From: Bacteroidaceae bacterium
GTDB taxonomy: Bacteria > Bacteroidota > Bacteroidia > Bacteroidales > Bacteroidaceae
Direction of reading: 5' to 3'
DNA: 12,050 bases
Assembly: GCA_016284115.1 (NCBI GenBank)
Contig: JAEEOD010000167.1
Span: 1 to 12,050, forward strand
Positions within the stretch are counted from its first letter, which is position 1. Each line of letters opens with the position of its first letter. A program made the position numbers and the translations under genes. Shown here in pieces: positions 1-6,133 of this stretch. The notes below the pieces were generated by a model. It made no database searches and was not told the origin of the DNA. It worked only from the letters and a program-made list of their open reading frames with translations.

Positions 1-723
1 TTGGGGTGCTACCTATTGGAAACGAACAATAGTAGTGGTGACTATCTTGTTCAGGGTAATGTAGAATCTTCTGACTATTTTACTGTAGTCTATCGTCAAC
101 CAGTAAACGGATATCAGGTGAAGGCTTTCGTTAGGTTGAAAGACTGGGGAGACTTTTATGAGTTACCAGCAGATCTCGTTTTTACGAAAGATAATAAGTC
201 GTTTACCTTACATACAGAATGCTTTGGTGATACAGCATATAGCAAGGGTAGGTTTAATGATAGAGAGAACCTTGACTTTATGATGAAACACAGATCAAAG
301 GCCGTCGAATCAGACTATACGTATACGAAGCATGAAGATATGACGATGTTATTTGATACGCCCTTCTTTTTCATGGATATGGATTTTGATGGTATAGATG
401 AGTTGGTGATTGTGCATTATGGAATGGCAGTAAGGTATCATAGTGGATATAGTGTTTATCGCATTGTAGATGGTGATCCCGTTCTTTTGAACTATCCTCC
501 TTATTACGCTGATCCAAATGAAAAGTATGGCATGACCGATTATCCAGAGTTTGACTTTAATCAGAAAACCATATCTTGTCCTTATCCTGAGGGTAATGGA
601 GGCTTACCATATGAGGGTGGCATAATCTATGGTGTTAGTAAGACCGAGAAAGATACGGTGATTGTTAATGGTAAGAAGCATTTCTTTAACCATATTGAGC
701 TAATAGAAGAAATTGTTTATTGA
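1..723 (+). CDS. Hypothetical protein with calcium-loop-like DxDxDGxDE motif (5' end cut by window)
   Basis: The frame is open from the first base to TGA at 721-723. The TTG at base 1 is probably not the true start, because the residues there show no signal peptide or typical N-terminus, so I treat this as the C-terminal 240 residues of a longer protein. I do not recognise the family. Around residues 126-134 (counted from base 1) is D-M-D-F-D-G-I-D-E, the DxDxDGxxE pattern of EF-hand-like or FG-GAP-like calcium loops, followed by a hydrophobic beta-strand (LVIV). The remainder is rich in Tyr, Asp and aromatic residues, as in exported beta-rich proteins. It converges on the minus-strand genes, and a terminator lies about 60 bp past its stop. 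No function is assigned. Confidence 0.75.
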   Translation: MGCYLLETNNSSGDYLVQGNVESSDYFTVVYRQPVNGYQVKAFVRLKDWGDFYELPADLVFTKDNKSFTLHTECFGDTAYSKGRFNDRENLDFMMKHRSKAVESDYTYTKHEDMTMLFDTPFFFMDMDFDGIDELVIVHYGMAVRYHSGYSVYRIVDGDPVLLNYPPYYADPNEKYGMTDYPEFDFNQKTISCPYPEGNGGLPYEGGIIYGVSKTEKDTVIVNGKKHFFNHIELIEEIVY

Positions 724-780
724 GATATTTTGGAAATCACAAATGTGATAACCAATTCAGATAATCGTGTCTAATACAAA

Positions 781-812
781 GCCCCCGCTTAATAGCGAGG
801 GCTTTTGTTTTT
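781..812 (+). terminator. Intrinsic terminator of the first gene, possibly bidirectional
   Basis: GCCCCCGC (781-788) pairs with GCGAGGGC (795-802), an 8-bp stem with one C-A mismatch and a TTAATA loop, followed by TTTTGTTTTT. On the minus strand the same stem is followed by TTTGTATT, so it could also end the smalltalk-remnant/M48 transcript arriving from the right. Confidence 0.8.
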
Positions 813-852
813 AGATACTCAGGGGCCCATAGCCCATGCACGAAGTTGAGTG
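809..852 (-). pseudogene. 3' remnant of a second smalltalk micropeptide gene
   Basis: Read on the minus strand, this stretch encodes STSCMGYGPLSI and a TAA (811-813), the same tail as the intact smalltalk gene at 2925-3041. Bases 809-848 match 2923-2962 with four mismatches in 40. Three of the four are synonymous and one changes Asn to Ser, so the copy evolved under coding constraint before it was cut. The hydrophobic N-terminal half is absent. Upstream in the same frame, the M48 peptidase stop codon is met after a few codons. Similarity ends abruptly at 849, which marks a rearrangement junction. Confidence 0.75.
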
Positions 853-858
853 TGAATT

Positions 859-1818
859 TTATTGCCCTGGAGATTCTATATTTTCAAGTTTGCTTTTTGC
901 TGTTAGGTATAGTAAAATGTTTATTCTGTCAGATATAGAAAAATGATCATCGCTATCGATTGTTATACTATCCCTATTTTCAGGATCTAGCTTCATTAAT
1001 GTTTGGATATAACGCTCTCCTCCAATACCAATAAATTCCATAAAGCGATATGCAACAAAATCAGCTTGCATTTCCAATTCCCTTGTGTAACGGTATCGAT
1101 AATTGCCATGATCATCCATATAAATGTAATCGTTATATAAAGCAGCATTTCTTGCAATATTATTCCAAGTATCTTGATTATTCACTCCATTTGCTGCAGC
1201 ATATGCTGCAGCCCCAACTTCTATTCCAGATAAAATAGATGCTATTGTAACATTTTTGTTGTGCCTTTTTACAGCCTTCCATTCTATGGAAAGAGTGTGT
1301 TGAAACATATAATGAGCTATTTCATGCGCTAAAATACCGACTAAATCGTATATATCAAAGTTTGGTAATTTTAGTAAACCTGTGTATATCATTATATATC
1401 CATCTGGTGAAGCTGATGCGTTTTGTTCATCATTAACAATAAAGTTGAGGGATAAGTTAGAAAATGCTTTATTAACGCCCATAATTTCATAAATCGAATT
1501 TCTAAACTCTCCTTCTAGAGATGAGTCGTGGGTTAATCTGCTCCGCATCATCAACATCGAAAACATAGCTTCGTCAATATTGTTTTTTGCTGTAAAGATT
1601 GAACCGCTTTTCTTGCTCAAAGCACGTTTCATTTTGTTATACTGAACGTCTCCGTATGAAGCAGCGAACCAAAAAGAGCTTGGGTCTCTATCCTTAATAT
1701 CTTTTACATATTTAAGTACATCATAATTATTAATAAGTCTTTCTATGTTTTTGTAATTGTCTTTACCAAAACATATAATTGGAAAGAGTAAAAAAAGGAT
1801 GAATATAAATCTTTTCAT
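859..1818 (-). CDS. Secreted M48-family zinc metallopeptidase
   Basis: The 319-aa product starts with Lys-Arg and a hydrophobic stretch (residues 4-17), a Sec signal peptide probably cut near CFG-K. The cysteine there lacks a good lipobox. A strand of the form ASPDGYIMIYTGLL (about 135-148) leads into the zinc motif HEIAH (165-169). A hydrophobic Gly/Ala-rich segment follows (189-211), then E249-x-x-x-D253, the third zinc-ligand motif of M48, and a DHFSISDRI segment at the position of the family's usual THP...RI. Family knowledge (BepA/LoiP/HtpX-like M48) suggests proteolysis or quality control of envelope proteins. It lies 34 bp after the J-domain gene on the same strand, so the two are probably co-transcribed. 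M48 membership is near certain; the substrate is unknown. Confidence 0.93.
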   Translation of the reverse strand: MKRFIFILFLLFPIICFGKDNYKNIERLINNYDVLKYVKDIKDRDPSSFWFAASYGDVQYNKMKRALSKKSGSIFTAKNNIDEAMFSMLMMRSRLTHDSSLEGEFRNSIYEIMGVNKAFSNLSLNFIVNDEQNASASPDGYIMIYTGLLKLPNFDIYDLVGILAHEIAHYMFQHTLSIEWKAVKRHNKNVTIASILSGIEVGAAAYAAANGVNNQDTWNNIARNAALYNDYIYMDDHGNYRYRYTRELEMQADFVAYRFMEFIGIGGERYIQTLMKLDPENRDSITIDSDDHFSISDRINILLYLTAKSKLENIESPGQ

Positions 1819-1852
1819 ATTTATGTCCTCATTATTAATTCAAGTGAGTAAA

Positions 1853-2704
1853 TTAGTTAAAAAAGTCATTTGCTTTAATTTTCTTTGTCTGAGTGTTCCC
1901 ATTTCTTATGGTGTGTAATGTAAGTGAGTATGTTGGGTAATTAATGCCATCAGTGGTATTCTCAAAAATACAATCAAAACAATCGTTCCATTTCATAGCT
2001 TGATAGTGAAGATCATCTATAAAACCACCTATAGGATTTCCTTTACCATTATCCAAATCTGGATTCCAGCGTTTTCCAAACATTATTTTTGCTATATATT
2101 TTCCTTCTGGTATTTTTTCCATTGTATAACTATCATTTCTGGAGATGTAAGTATGCCTTATAACTTCGTCTTTTTGATCAACAACAATTACTACAGCATC
2201 ATATGAAGAATAATTGATGAAGGTTAATGCTGACAGAGAGTTCCTTTCTGTTATAGTCTGATAATAATCTTCATATGGAGTGTCACCAGTATGTAATGAT
2301 ATGTAATTAGTCTCTACTTTTTCTTGGTCAGATGTGTCAACTTTAAAATAAAGAATTGCTGCGATAATAAGAATAAGAGCAGTAAGGACAATAATTATCC
2401 TTGTATTACTATTATTATCTTTTTCTTCTGTATTCTTGGAGGACTGATTATTTCTTTTTTGACTGGTTTGGTCACTATCGCGTTCTTTCTTTTTATCAGC
2501 TCTTTTTTCTTTTAGCCATTTATCGTAAGCGGCACGTCTGGAAGAATCTGATAGGATGTCATAACCCTTTTTGATGTTAAGGAATTCTATATTATCACAA
2601 CCTTTATCAGGATGAGTTTCAAGAACACGTTTTCTATATGCTGCAAGTATTTCTTCCTGCGTAGCATTTTCATCAACATTCAGTATTTCGTAAAAACTTC
2701 TCAT
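1853..2704 (-). CDS. Membrane-anchored J-domain (DnaJ-like) protein
   Basis: Residues 1-65 form a J-domain: FYEILNV, then helix II, the HPD signature at 31-33 (HPDKG), and a GYDILSD-type helix III ending in AYDKW. A Lys/Ser/Asn-rich linker (66-101) precedes one membrane helix (about 103-120). The last 160 residues, after the helix, match nothing I recognise. They contain a stretch like the 'carry-on' domain of periplasmic proteins (YDAVVIVVDQ...IPEGKYIAKIMFG), so an envelope location is likely. No Gly/Phe region or zinc-finger domain is present, so it is not a canonical DnaJ. The J-domain would recruit cytoplasmic Hsp70 (DnaK) to the inner membrane. It has its own promoter (2728-2759) and leads the J-domain/M48 operon. 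The function of the pair is inferred only from linkage. Confidence 0.92.
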   Translation of the reverse strand: MRSFYEILNVDENATQEEILAAYRKRVLETHPDKGCDNIEFLNIKKGYDILSDSSRRAAYDKWLKEKRADKKKERDSDQTSQKRNNQSSKNTEEKDNNSNTRIIIVLTALILIIAAILYFKVDTSDQEKVETNYISLHTGDTPYEDYYQTITERNSLSALTFINYSSYDAVVIVVDQKDEVIRHTYISRNDSYTMEKIPEGKYIAKIMFGKRWNPDLDNGKGNPIGGFIDDLHYQAMKWNDCFDCIFENTTDGINYPTYSLTLHTIRNGNTQTKKIKANDFFN

Positions 2705-2727
2705 TACTCAAACTTTGTTTAGCTTAG

Positions 2728-2759
2728 CAAAAATAGTGTTTTTTATTTAAAAAGGCAAT
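2728..2759 (-). promoter_or_regulatory. Bacteroidota-type promoter for the J-domain/M48 operon
   Basis: On the minus strand TATTTTTG (2728-2735, consensus TAnnTTTG) lies 20 bp downstream of ATTG (2756-2759), which matches the reduced -33 element. The expected start near 2721 leaves a leader of roughly 17 nt before the ATG. Confidence 0.6.
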
Positions 2760-2880
2760 AAAAATCTATTTTATCTAACAAGGGATGTAACGTTATATAT
2801 TAAGGTCACTCGGATAGAAAATTCTCTGCTGATTAAAATATAAAGCACCTAATATTCTTTCTGCATTCTCACCTAATAAT

Positions 2881-2913
2881 AAAAAAAGCCCGATGAACAT
2901 TAGCTCACCGGAC
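2881..2913 (-). terminator. Intrinsic terminator of the HU/smalltalk transcript
   Basis: On the minus strand GTCCGGTGA (2905-2913) pairs with TCATCGGGC (2888-2896). The 9-bp stem includes two G-U pairs and is followed by seven T residues. It begins about 12 bp after the smalltalk stop. Confidence 0.85.
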
Positions 2914-2924
2914 TTCCTTGTCTT

Positions 2925-3041
2925 TTAGATATTCAAGGGTCCATACCCCATGCACGAAGTTGTGCTGATAGCTGTCAGTGCAGCTGTTAGAACTGATATA
3001 ACCAGTTGTAATACAGATTTCCAAAAGTCTTTGTTCTTCAT
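2925..3041 (-). CDS. Smalltalk-family hydrophobic micropeptide (38 aa)
   Basis: ATG at 3041-3039 opens 38 codons ending in TAA (2925-2927). The peptide starts MKNKDFWK, has one hydrophobic helix (about residues 9-27, rich in Leu, Val, Ala and Thr), then STTSCMGYGPLNI. I recognise this as the Bacteroidota 'smalltalk protein' family, which from memory is usually found beside HU-related and N-acetylmuramoyl-L-alanine amidase genes. It is inferred to be an inner-membrane peptide or lipopeptide precursor; no function is established that I know of. It lies downstream of the HU-related gene on the same strand, across a MITE-like insert, and has its own terminator 12 bp downstream. Conservation of the SCMGYGPL tail in the remnant at 809-852 supports real translation. 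No clear promoter of its own was seen. Confidence 0.85.
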   Translation of the reverse strand: MKNKDFWKSVLQLVISVLTAALTAISTTSCMGYGPLNI

Positions 3042-3097
3042 AACGTCAAAATGATAATAAGGTTGATTAATAATTACCTCACAGGCTTAGAGTATTT

Positions 3098-3232
3098 ACC
3101 CCTCTGGCTCTCCGAGCCACCTCCCCTCGAGAGGGGAGGAGCTTAGAGAAGCTTTTTTAGCTGCTCCCCTGATTGGCCTCTCAGCTGCTCCCCTGATTTA
3201 TTAGGGGAGCTGTCACAAAGTGACTGAGGGGT
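3098..3232. repeat. MITE-like element built of serial hairpins
   Basis: The segment starts ACCCCTC (3098-3104) and ends GAGGGGT (3226-3232), a 7-bp terminal inverted repeat. Inside are GGCTC/GAGCC (3106-3118), CCTCCCCT/AGGGGAGG (3120-3139), GCTCCCCT/AGGGGAGC around 3187-3210, and GTCAC/GTGAC (3212-3224). A 16-bp unit starting AGCTGCTCCCC is directly repeated at 3159-3174 and 3183-3198. I see no convincing target duplication. From memory, similar hairpin strings with a GTCACaaaGTGACtgaGGGG end are dispersed in many gut bacterial genomes. It sits 13 bp after the HU-related stop codon and could act as an attenuator or RNA-stability element before smalltalk. Confidence 0.65.
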
Positions 3233-3245
3233 ATTCTGAAGGGCC

Positions 3246-3899
3246 TTAGATCTGCAGGCCGTCGTCGCCTCCGTCACCACCGCCACCGTTGTTGCCACCA
3301 GTGTTACCACCCGTTGAGCCACCAGTGTTGCCTCCAGTGTTAGTGCCAGAGCCTGAGCCGCTAGCACCACCAGCACGGGTGATTGCCACTGCGGTAGAGA
3401 TAGGGGTGAGGGTTTGCATCTTGCGGATCTTGCCGTTCACCGTCACCTCCTGAGTGTCCACGATGTTGCGGAACTCCAGGGCGCATGCCTCCTTGAAAGC
3501 CTTGCCGCTGATGTTGTCCAACTTCGAGGAATCTGGAAGGAAACGAATGTGGATGGAATCCACGATGTCGTTAGGATTCAGACCATCCATCTCAGCGATG
3601 CTGGATACTGCAGCGTCCTTCTTCACCTGAGCAGTGGGGTAGAAGGTACCCAGACCATTCAGCTGCACAGGGATACCCTGCGAAACCAGTTCGGGGAGAC
3701 ACTCGGTGATCTTGATCAGAATACCCTCGATAAGGTCACGTCCATAGACGCTACCATGATCCGTCATGTGCTTGGCGAATCCACGCAGAGACAGTGTCTT
3801 CTGCACATCCACCTCAGGATAGTACTTGCCGTAGCCGGCATTACCAGTAATCTTGTTTTGGCGCAAATTAATGCCCATAGTAATTTTTTCTTTTGCCAT
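3246..3899 (-). CDS. HU-related DNA-binding protein with Gly/Asn-rich tail
   Basis: The 217-aa product carries a HU/IHF-like fold in the divergent Bacteroidota form (HU-related histone-like family): a basic start (MAKEKITMGINLRQNK), helices around 31-75, then NGLGTFYPTA (81-90), which corresponds to the G-x-G-x-F turn of HU, and a beta-rich segment to about 175. The final 40 residues are low-complexity (GGNTGG repeats, then DGGDDG), an unstructured tail. Canonical HU is about 90 aa, so this is more than twice that length. It probably binds and bends DNA; target sites are unknown. It has a strong promoter at 4058-4089 and a structured leader of about 150 nt. It is divergent from the primase-helicase operon, facing away across the palindrome region, a position suited to controlling or organising that DNA. 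Confidence 0.92.
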   Translation of the reverse strand: MAKEKITMGINLRQNKITGNAGYGKYYPEVDVQKTLSLRGFAKHMTDHGSVYGRDLIEGILIKITECLPELVSQGIPVQLNGLGTFYPTAQVKKDAAVSSIAEMDGLNPNDIVDSIHIRFLPDSSKLDNISGKAFKEACALEFRNIVDTQEVTVNGKIRKMQTLTPISTAVAITRAGGASGSGSGTNTGGNTGGSTGGNTGGNNGGGGDGGDDGLQI

Positions 3900-4050
3900 A
3901 AGTTTTGTCGTGTTATAATTGTGTTTTATTTGGCAATTGTCGGCAAACTACATCGGGTTGCCGCATCCCGCTTTGTGATCACATTACAATCAAGAACTTT
4001 GTTATGCCAACGCCTTGGCCTTCGGTCGATGACTTAGCGTCATCCTCAAT
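3900..4050 (-). promoter_or_regulatory. Structured 5' leader of the HU-related gene
   Basis: Between the promoter and the ATG lie about 150 nt with consecutive hairpins: GATGAC/GTCATC (4028-4044), GCCAA/TTGGC (4006-4019) and CGGG/CCCG (3954-3970). They could serve autoregulation or mRNA stability. No riboswitch class is recognised. Confidence 0.4.
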
Positions 4051-4057
4051 TGCAATA

Positions 4058-4089
4058 CAAAGATAAATATTATATTTGACATATGCAAA
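4058..4089 (-). promoter_or_regulatory. Consensus Bacteroidota promoter of the HU-related gene
   Basis: On the minus strand TTTG (4086-4089), a 20-bp spacer, then TATCTTTG (4058-4065) match the TTTG/TAnnTTTG consensus exactly. Transcription would start near 4051. Confidence 0.8.
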
Positions 4090-4307
4090 TGTTATATCAA
4101 AATATATTCAATTTTCTTATAAAAATTCATATCGATAGAGCCTCATTTCAGCCCCTCAGAAGCCTCCAATTCGTTTAGAGGAAGAAAAAGGGCGGTTTAC
4201 TAGAACTAAGCCCTCCTTTTAGCGGAAGTAAGTCATCGACGATACAGGACCCAATATTTAAGCAGTTTAACCTGATAATCGTATATACAGAATAATATTC
4301 ACTGAGG
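4090..4307. other. Gene-free AT-rich spacer, part of the 717-bp divergent intergenic region
   Basis: I see no credible gene here. It holds a weak stem AGGGC/GCCCT (4189-4214) with short T runs on both strands, a small GAATA/TATTC palindrome near 4290, and TAAGTCATCGAC at 4229-4240. That 12-mer recurs exactly on the opposite strand in the HU leader (4025-4036). Confidence 0.5.
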
Positions 4308-4332
4308 ACACCACAACACCACAACACCACAT
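4308..4332 (+). repeat. 25-bp triple-ACACCACA repeat, copy A
   Basis: Three tandem ACACCACA octamers followed by T. It is identical to copy C (9784-9808) in direct orientation and to copy B (4470-4494) in inverted orientation. Iteron-like or att-like; it marks the left edge of the primase-helicase module. Confidence 0.9.
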
Positions 4333-4375
4333 CTGTGTTTTTGAAATATTTACTCTAAAGCTTTGATTAGATATT

Positions 4376-4425
4376 TTACTTATTATTATATATAATATTA
4401 TAATATTATATATAATAATAAGTAA
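4376..4425. repeat. 50-bp perfect AT-rich palindrome
   Basis: The left arm 4376-4400 (starting TTACTTATTATT) is the exact reverse complement of the right arm 4401-4425, with no spacer. Only four of the 50 bases are G or C as far as I can count. It lies inside the inverted repeat formed by copies A and B of the 25-bp repeat, about 43 bp from each. It could extrude a cruciform, serve as an origin or protein-binding site, or fold in RNA. Confidence 0.93.
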
Positions 4426-4469
4426 GGGCAATTTCTCCTTCTTTGTGATGTGAAAAAACAAAATATGAA

Positions 4470-4494
4470 ATGTGGTGTTGTGGTGTTGTGGTGT
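4470..4494 (-). repeat. 25-bp triple-ACACCACA repeat, copy B (inverted)
   Basis: Exact reverse complement of copies A and C, reading TGTGGTGT octamers on the plus strand. With copy A it forms a 25-bp inverted repeat separated by 137 bp that encloses the AT palindrome. It ends 25 bp before the -33 element of the downstream promoter. Confidence 0.9.
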
Positions 4495-4518
4495 TTGCAA
4501 AGAAGATTCGTTTTTTAT

Positions 4519-4549
4519 TTTGTACTATGAGATAAAAGAATTATTTTTG
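4519..4549 (+). promoter_or_regulatory. Consensus promoter of the 467-aa gene / replication-like operon
   Basis: TTTG (4519-4522), a 19-bp spacer and TATTTTTG (4542-4549) match the Bacteroides consensus. Transcription should start near 4556, giving a leader of about 60 nt with a 9-bp hairpin ATAAAGAAA/TTTCTTTAT (4560-4582). Confidence 0.8.
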
Positions 4550-4616
4550 CACCCGAAATATAAAGAAAGACCTTTTCTTTATGTTAGAAGTCAAGAGAAA
4601 GAAATGGTATTAGTAG

Positions 4617-6020
4617 ATGGGTAAATTATCTAAAATCATAGAGTTACTCAATTCAGAATATAGGAATCGCATAAGCCTTTCCTCCTTTGGTCACAAAGTC
4701 TCTATATTGAGACTGCTATCCGACTCTTTCGTAGTGAGAAGAATGTTTGAAGAATTGCTGGAAAAGCTTCGTCAATCGCCTCACAGGATAGAAGAAAAAG
4801 ATTTTGATTTTTTGGGATGGGCCAACGAAGCATTGTGGCCTAAGCTAGATAGTCTGATGGATGAAAATTCCTGTTGGATAGACAACGGTTTGGCACATCA
4901 ACTGGCTGGATGTCTGGGAGGATCTTATGGCGAAAAGTTGGAAACGATGAACTATGATGTGCTTGATGATTTCTTGGATGGTTTGATAAACATGGATAAT
5001 GCCGTGTCGGTCATAGAAGAAAATGTCAGTGTCATCAGAAAAACTTTGGTTGATATACATAATTTCAAGAAAAACCACCGATGGGGCAAGGATAAATATG
5101 CTATGTTCTACCAGCAACTGCATGATGAATATCACCACCCCCAGTGGAACCAGCCTGATATTAAGGAAATCCATGATCGATGGATTAATGAGCTGGTGGG
5201 TGTGCCAGAGATGGCTGACTTGGAACAAAGACGCAGAGAATTGCTGATAAGTCTTTTTGACTCAGGTTTTCTGGATGATATAAAGAGGAATATACATGTA
5301 CCAGCTTCTGATGATTTGCATTTTGGTGCCATTAAAGACGAGGCTATGGTGCCTGATCTGAATGACACATTGAAATGGGTAGCTGCCTTGAAGAAGCTTT
5401 GCCCTCTCAAGGAGGGCATGATTAGCTTCAATGAAAAAGCAACATTGGGCAAATACATTTATGACAACAATATATCACAGCAACTTTGCTGTGATTTTTT
5501 TTATTATTCAGCTCTGATAGATGTAGTGCAGATGGAAATGGGGTGGATGGAGCATCCAGAAACGAAGCCTCAAGGCGTGAGCGAGGTCGTGAGAGTTTTC
5601 GTTGATAGGGTGAAATTGCTTATGAATATGGCAGCAGAGCAGAACAACACCCAGAAAACGCTGATTTCACGAGGTCATGCTGACACTTATCTCTATATGG
5701 TGGATGCTGAGGGGATAGGCCAAATGATGGATGAACTGGTGGCTACCCATGAAAAGGTAATCAGGGAGTACCTGGGCGATGCATCAGATGCTACGGCCAA
5801 CACCATAAAATATGTGGCTCCCTTCATAGGCTTCTTGCTAGACACCCACATTTACACAGCCGAAAAGATGCCCAAGAAAGAATTAGATGGGGTGTTTCGC
5901 CAGGTCTATGGAAAAAACACCTCTGCCGTTTCAAAAATGAGTAACAAATATCCCTCTGACGAGGCAAAAACCCTGTTTGATACAACTGAAAAAGTCATAG
6001 AAAAGCAGAAAAAACTTTGA
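4617..6020 (+). CDS. Unknown 467-aa mostly helical protein, first gene of the replication-like operon
   Basis: ATG at 4617 is the first usable start after the promoter at 4519-4549; an earlier ATG at 4604 stops within seven codons. The product is soluble and predominantly helical by composition, with many charged, Leu and Met residues, no signal peptide and no membrane helix. I recognise no domain. Visible landmarks are a Trp/His-rich segment near residues 155-180 (DEYHHPQWNQ) and a Lys-rich C-terminus (EKQKKL). It lies directly downstream of the palindrome/25-bp-repeat region and upstream of a 12-bp repeat array, the position often held by a DNA-binding initiator or regulator. That is only positional inference. 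Its stop codon overlaps the first 12-bp repeat unit. Confidence 0.85.
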   Translation: MGKLSKIIELLNSEYRNRISLSSFGHKVSILRLLSDSFVVRRMFEELLEKLRQSPHRIEEKDFDFLGWANEALWPKLDSLMDENSCWIDNGLAHQLAGCLGGSYGEKLETMNYDVLDDFLDGLINMDNAVSVIEENVSVIRKTLVDIHNFKKNHRWGKDKYAMFYQQLHDEYHHPQWNQPDIKEIHDRWINELVGVPEMADLEQRRRELLISLFDSGFLDDIKRNIHVPASDDLHFGAIKDEAMVPDLNDTLKWVAALKKLCPLKEGMISFNEKATLGKYIYDNNISQQLCCDFFYYSALIDVVQMEMGWMEHPETKPQGVSEVVRVFVDRVKLLMNMAAEQNNTQKTLISRGHADTYLYMVDAEGIGQMMDELVATHEKVIREYLGDASDATANTIKYVAPFIGFLLDTHIYTAEKMPKKELDGVFRQVYGKNTSAVSKMSNKYPSDEAKTLFDTTEKVIEKQKKL

Positions 6021-6050
6021 ATTACTTGAGGGGAAAATACAAGTAATTCA
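6017..6050. repeat. 12-bp repeat unit and its inverted partner (hairpin 1)
   Basis: TTGAATTACTTG (6017-6028, overlapping the 467-aa stop codon) pairs through an 11-bp perfect stem with CAAGTAATTCA (6040-6050) across an 11-nt loop. No T-run follows, so it is not a simple terminator. Confidence 0.8.
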
Positions 6051-6068
6051 CGGAAGGCTGATTATCAG

Positions 6069-6125
6069 CAAATTACTTTCTTGAATTACTTGTTGGATTA
6101 CTTGCATGATGTTGAAGTAATCCAA
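6069..6125. repeat. Tandem 12-bp iteron-like array with inverted partner (hairpin 2)
   Basis: Three adjacent 12-mers lie at 6069-6080 (CAAATTACTTTC, degenerate), 6081-6092 (TTGAATTACTTG) and 6093-6104 (TTGGATTACTTG). AAGTAATCCAA (6115-6125) then pairs with 6093-6103 over 11 bp. The inverted partner carries the compensating C opposite the G variant, so this arm matches its own unit rather than the consensus. Confidence 0.8.
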
Positions 6126-6133
6126 AACATTTG

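Noticed and set aside
809..852. Functional short gene starting at the ATG in GCATGGGC
   Set aside because: It would encode only eight residues; the match to the intact smalltalk gene shows it is a truncated 3' end.
3414..4037. A 207-codon open frame on the plus strand opposite the HU-related gene
   Set aside because: It is the mirror of a well-supported HU-related gene, has no recognisable protein features, and runs through the HU leader and nearly to its promoter.
4181..4222. Terminator around AGGGC/GCCCT
   Set aside because: The stem is only 5 bp with a long loop, and no transcript on either strand clearly needs it; kept only as a note in the spacer.
4376..4425. Rho-independent terminator from the 50-bp palindrome
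   Set aside because: The stem is almost all A/T, has no GC-rich base and no T-run, and no gene ends next to it.
4308..4494. CRISPR array suggested by repeated ACACCACA units
   Set aside because: The units are contiguous octamers with no spacers, one copy is inverted, and there are no cas genes.
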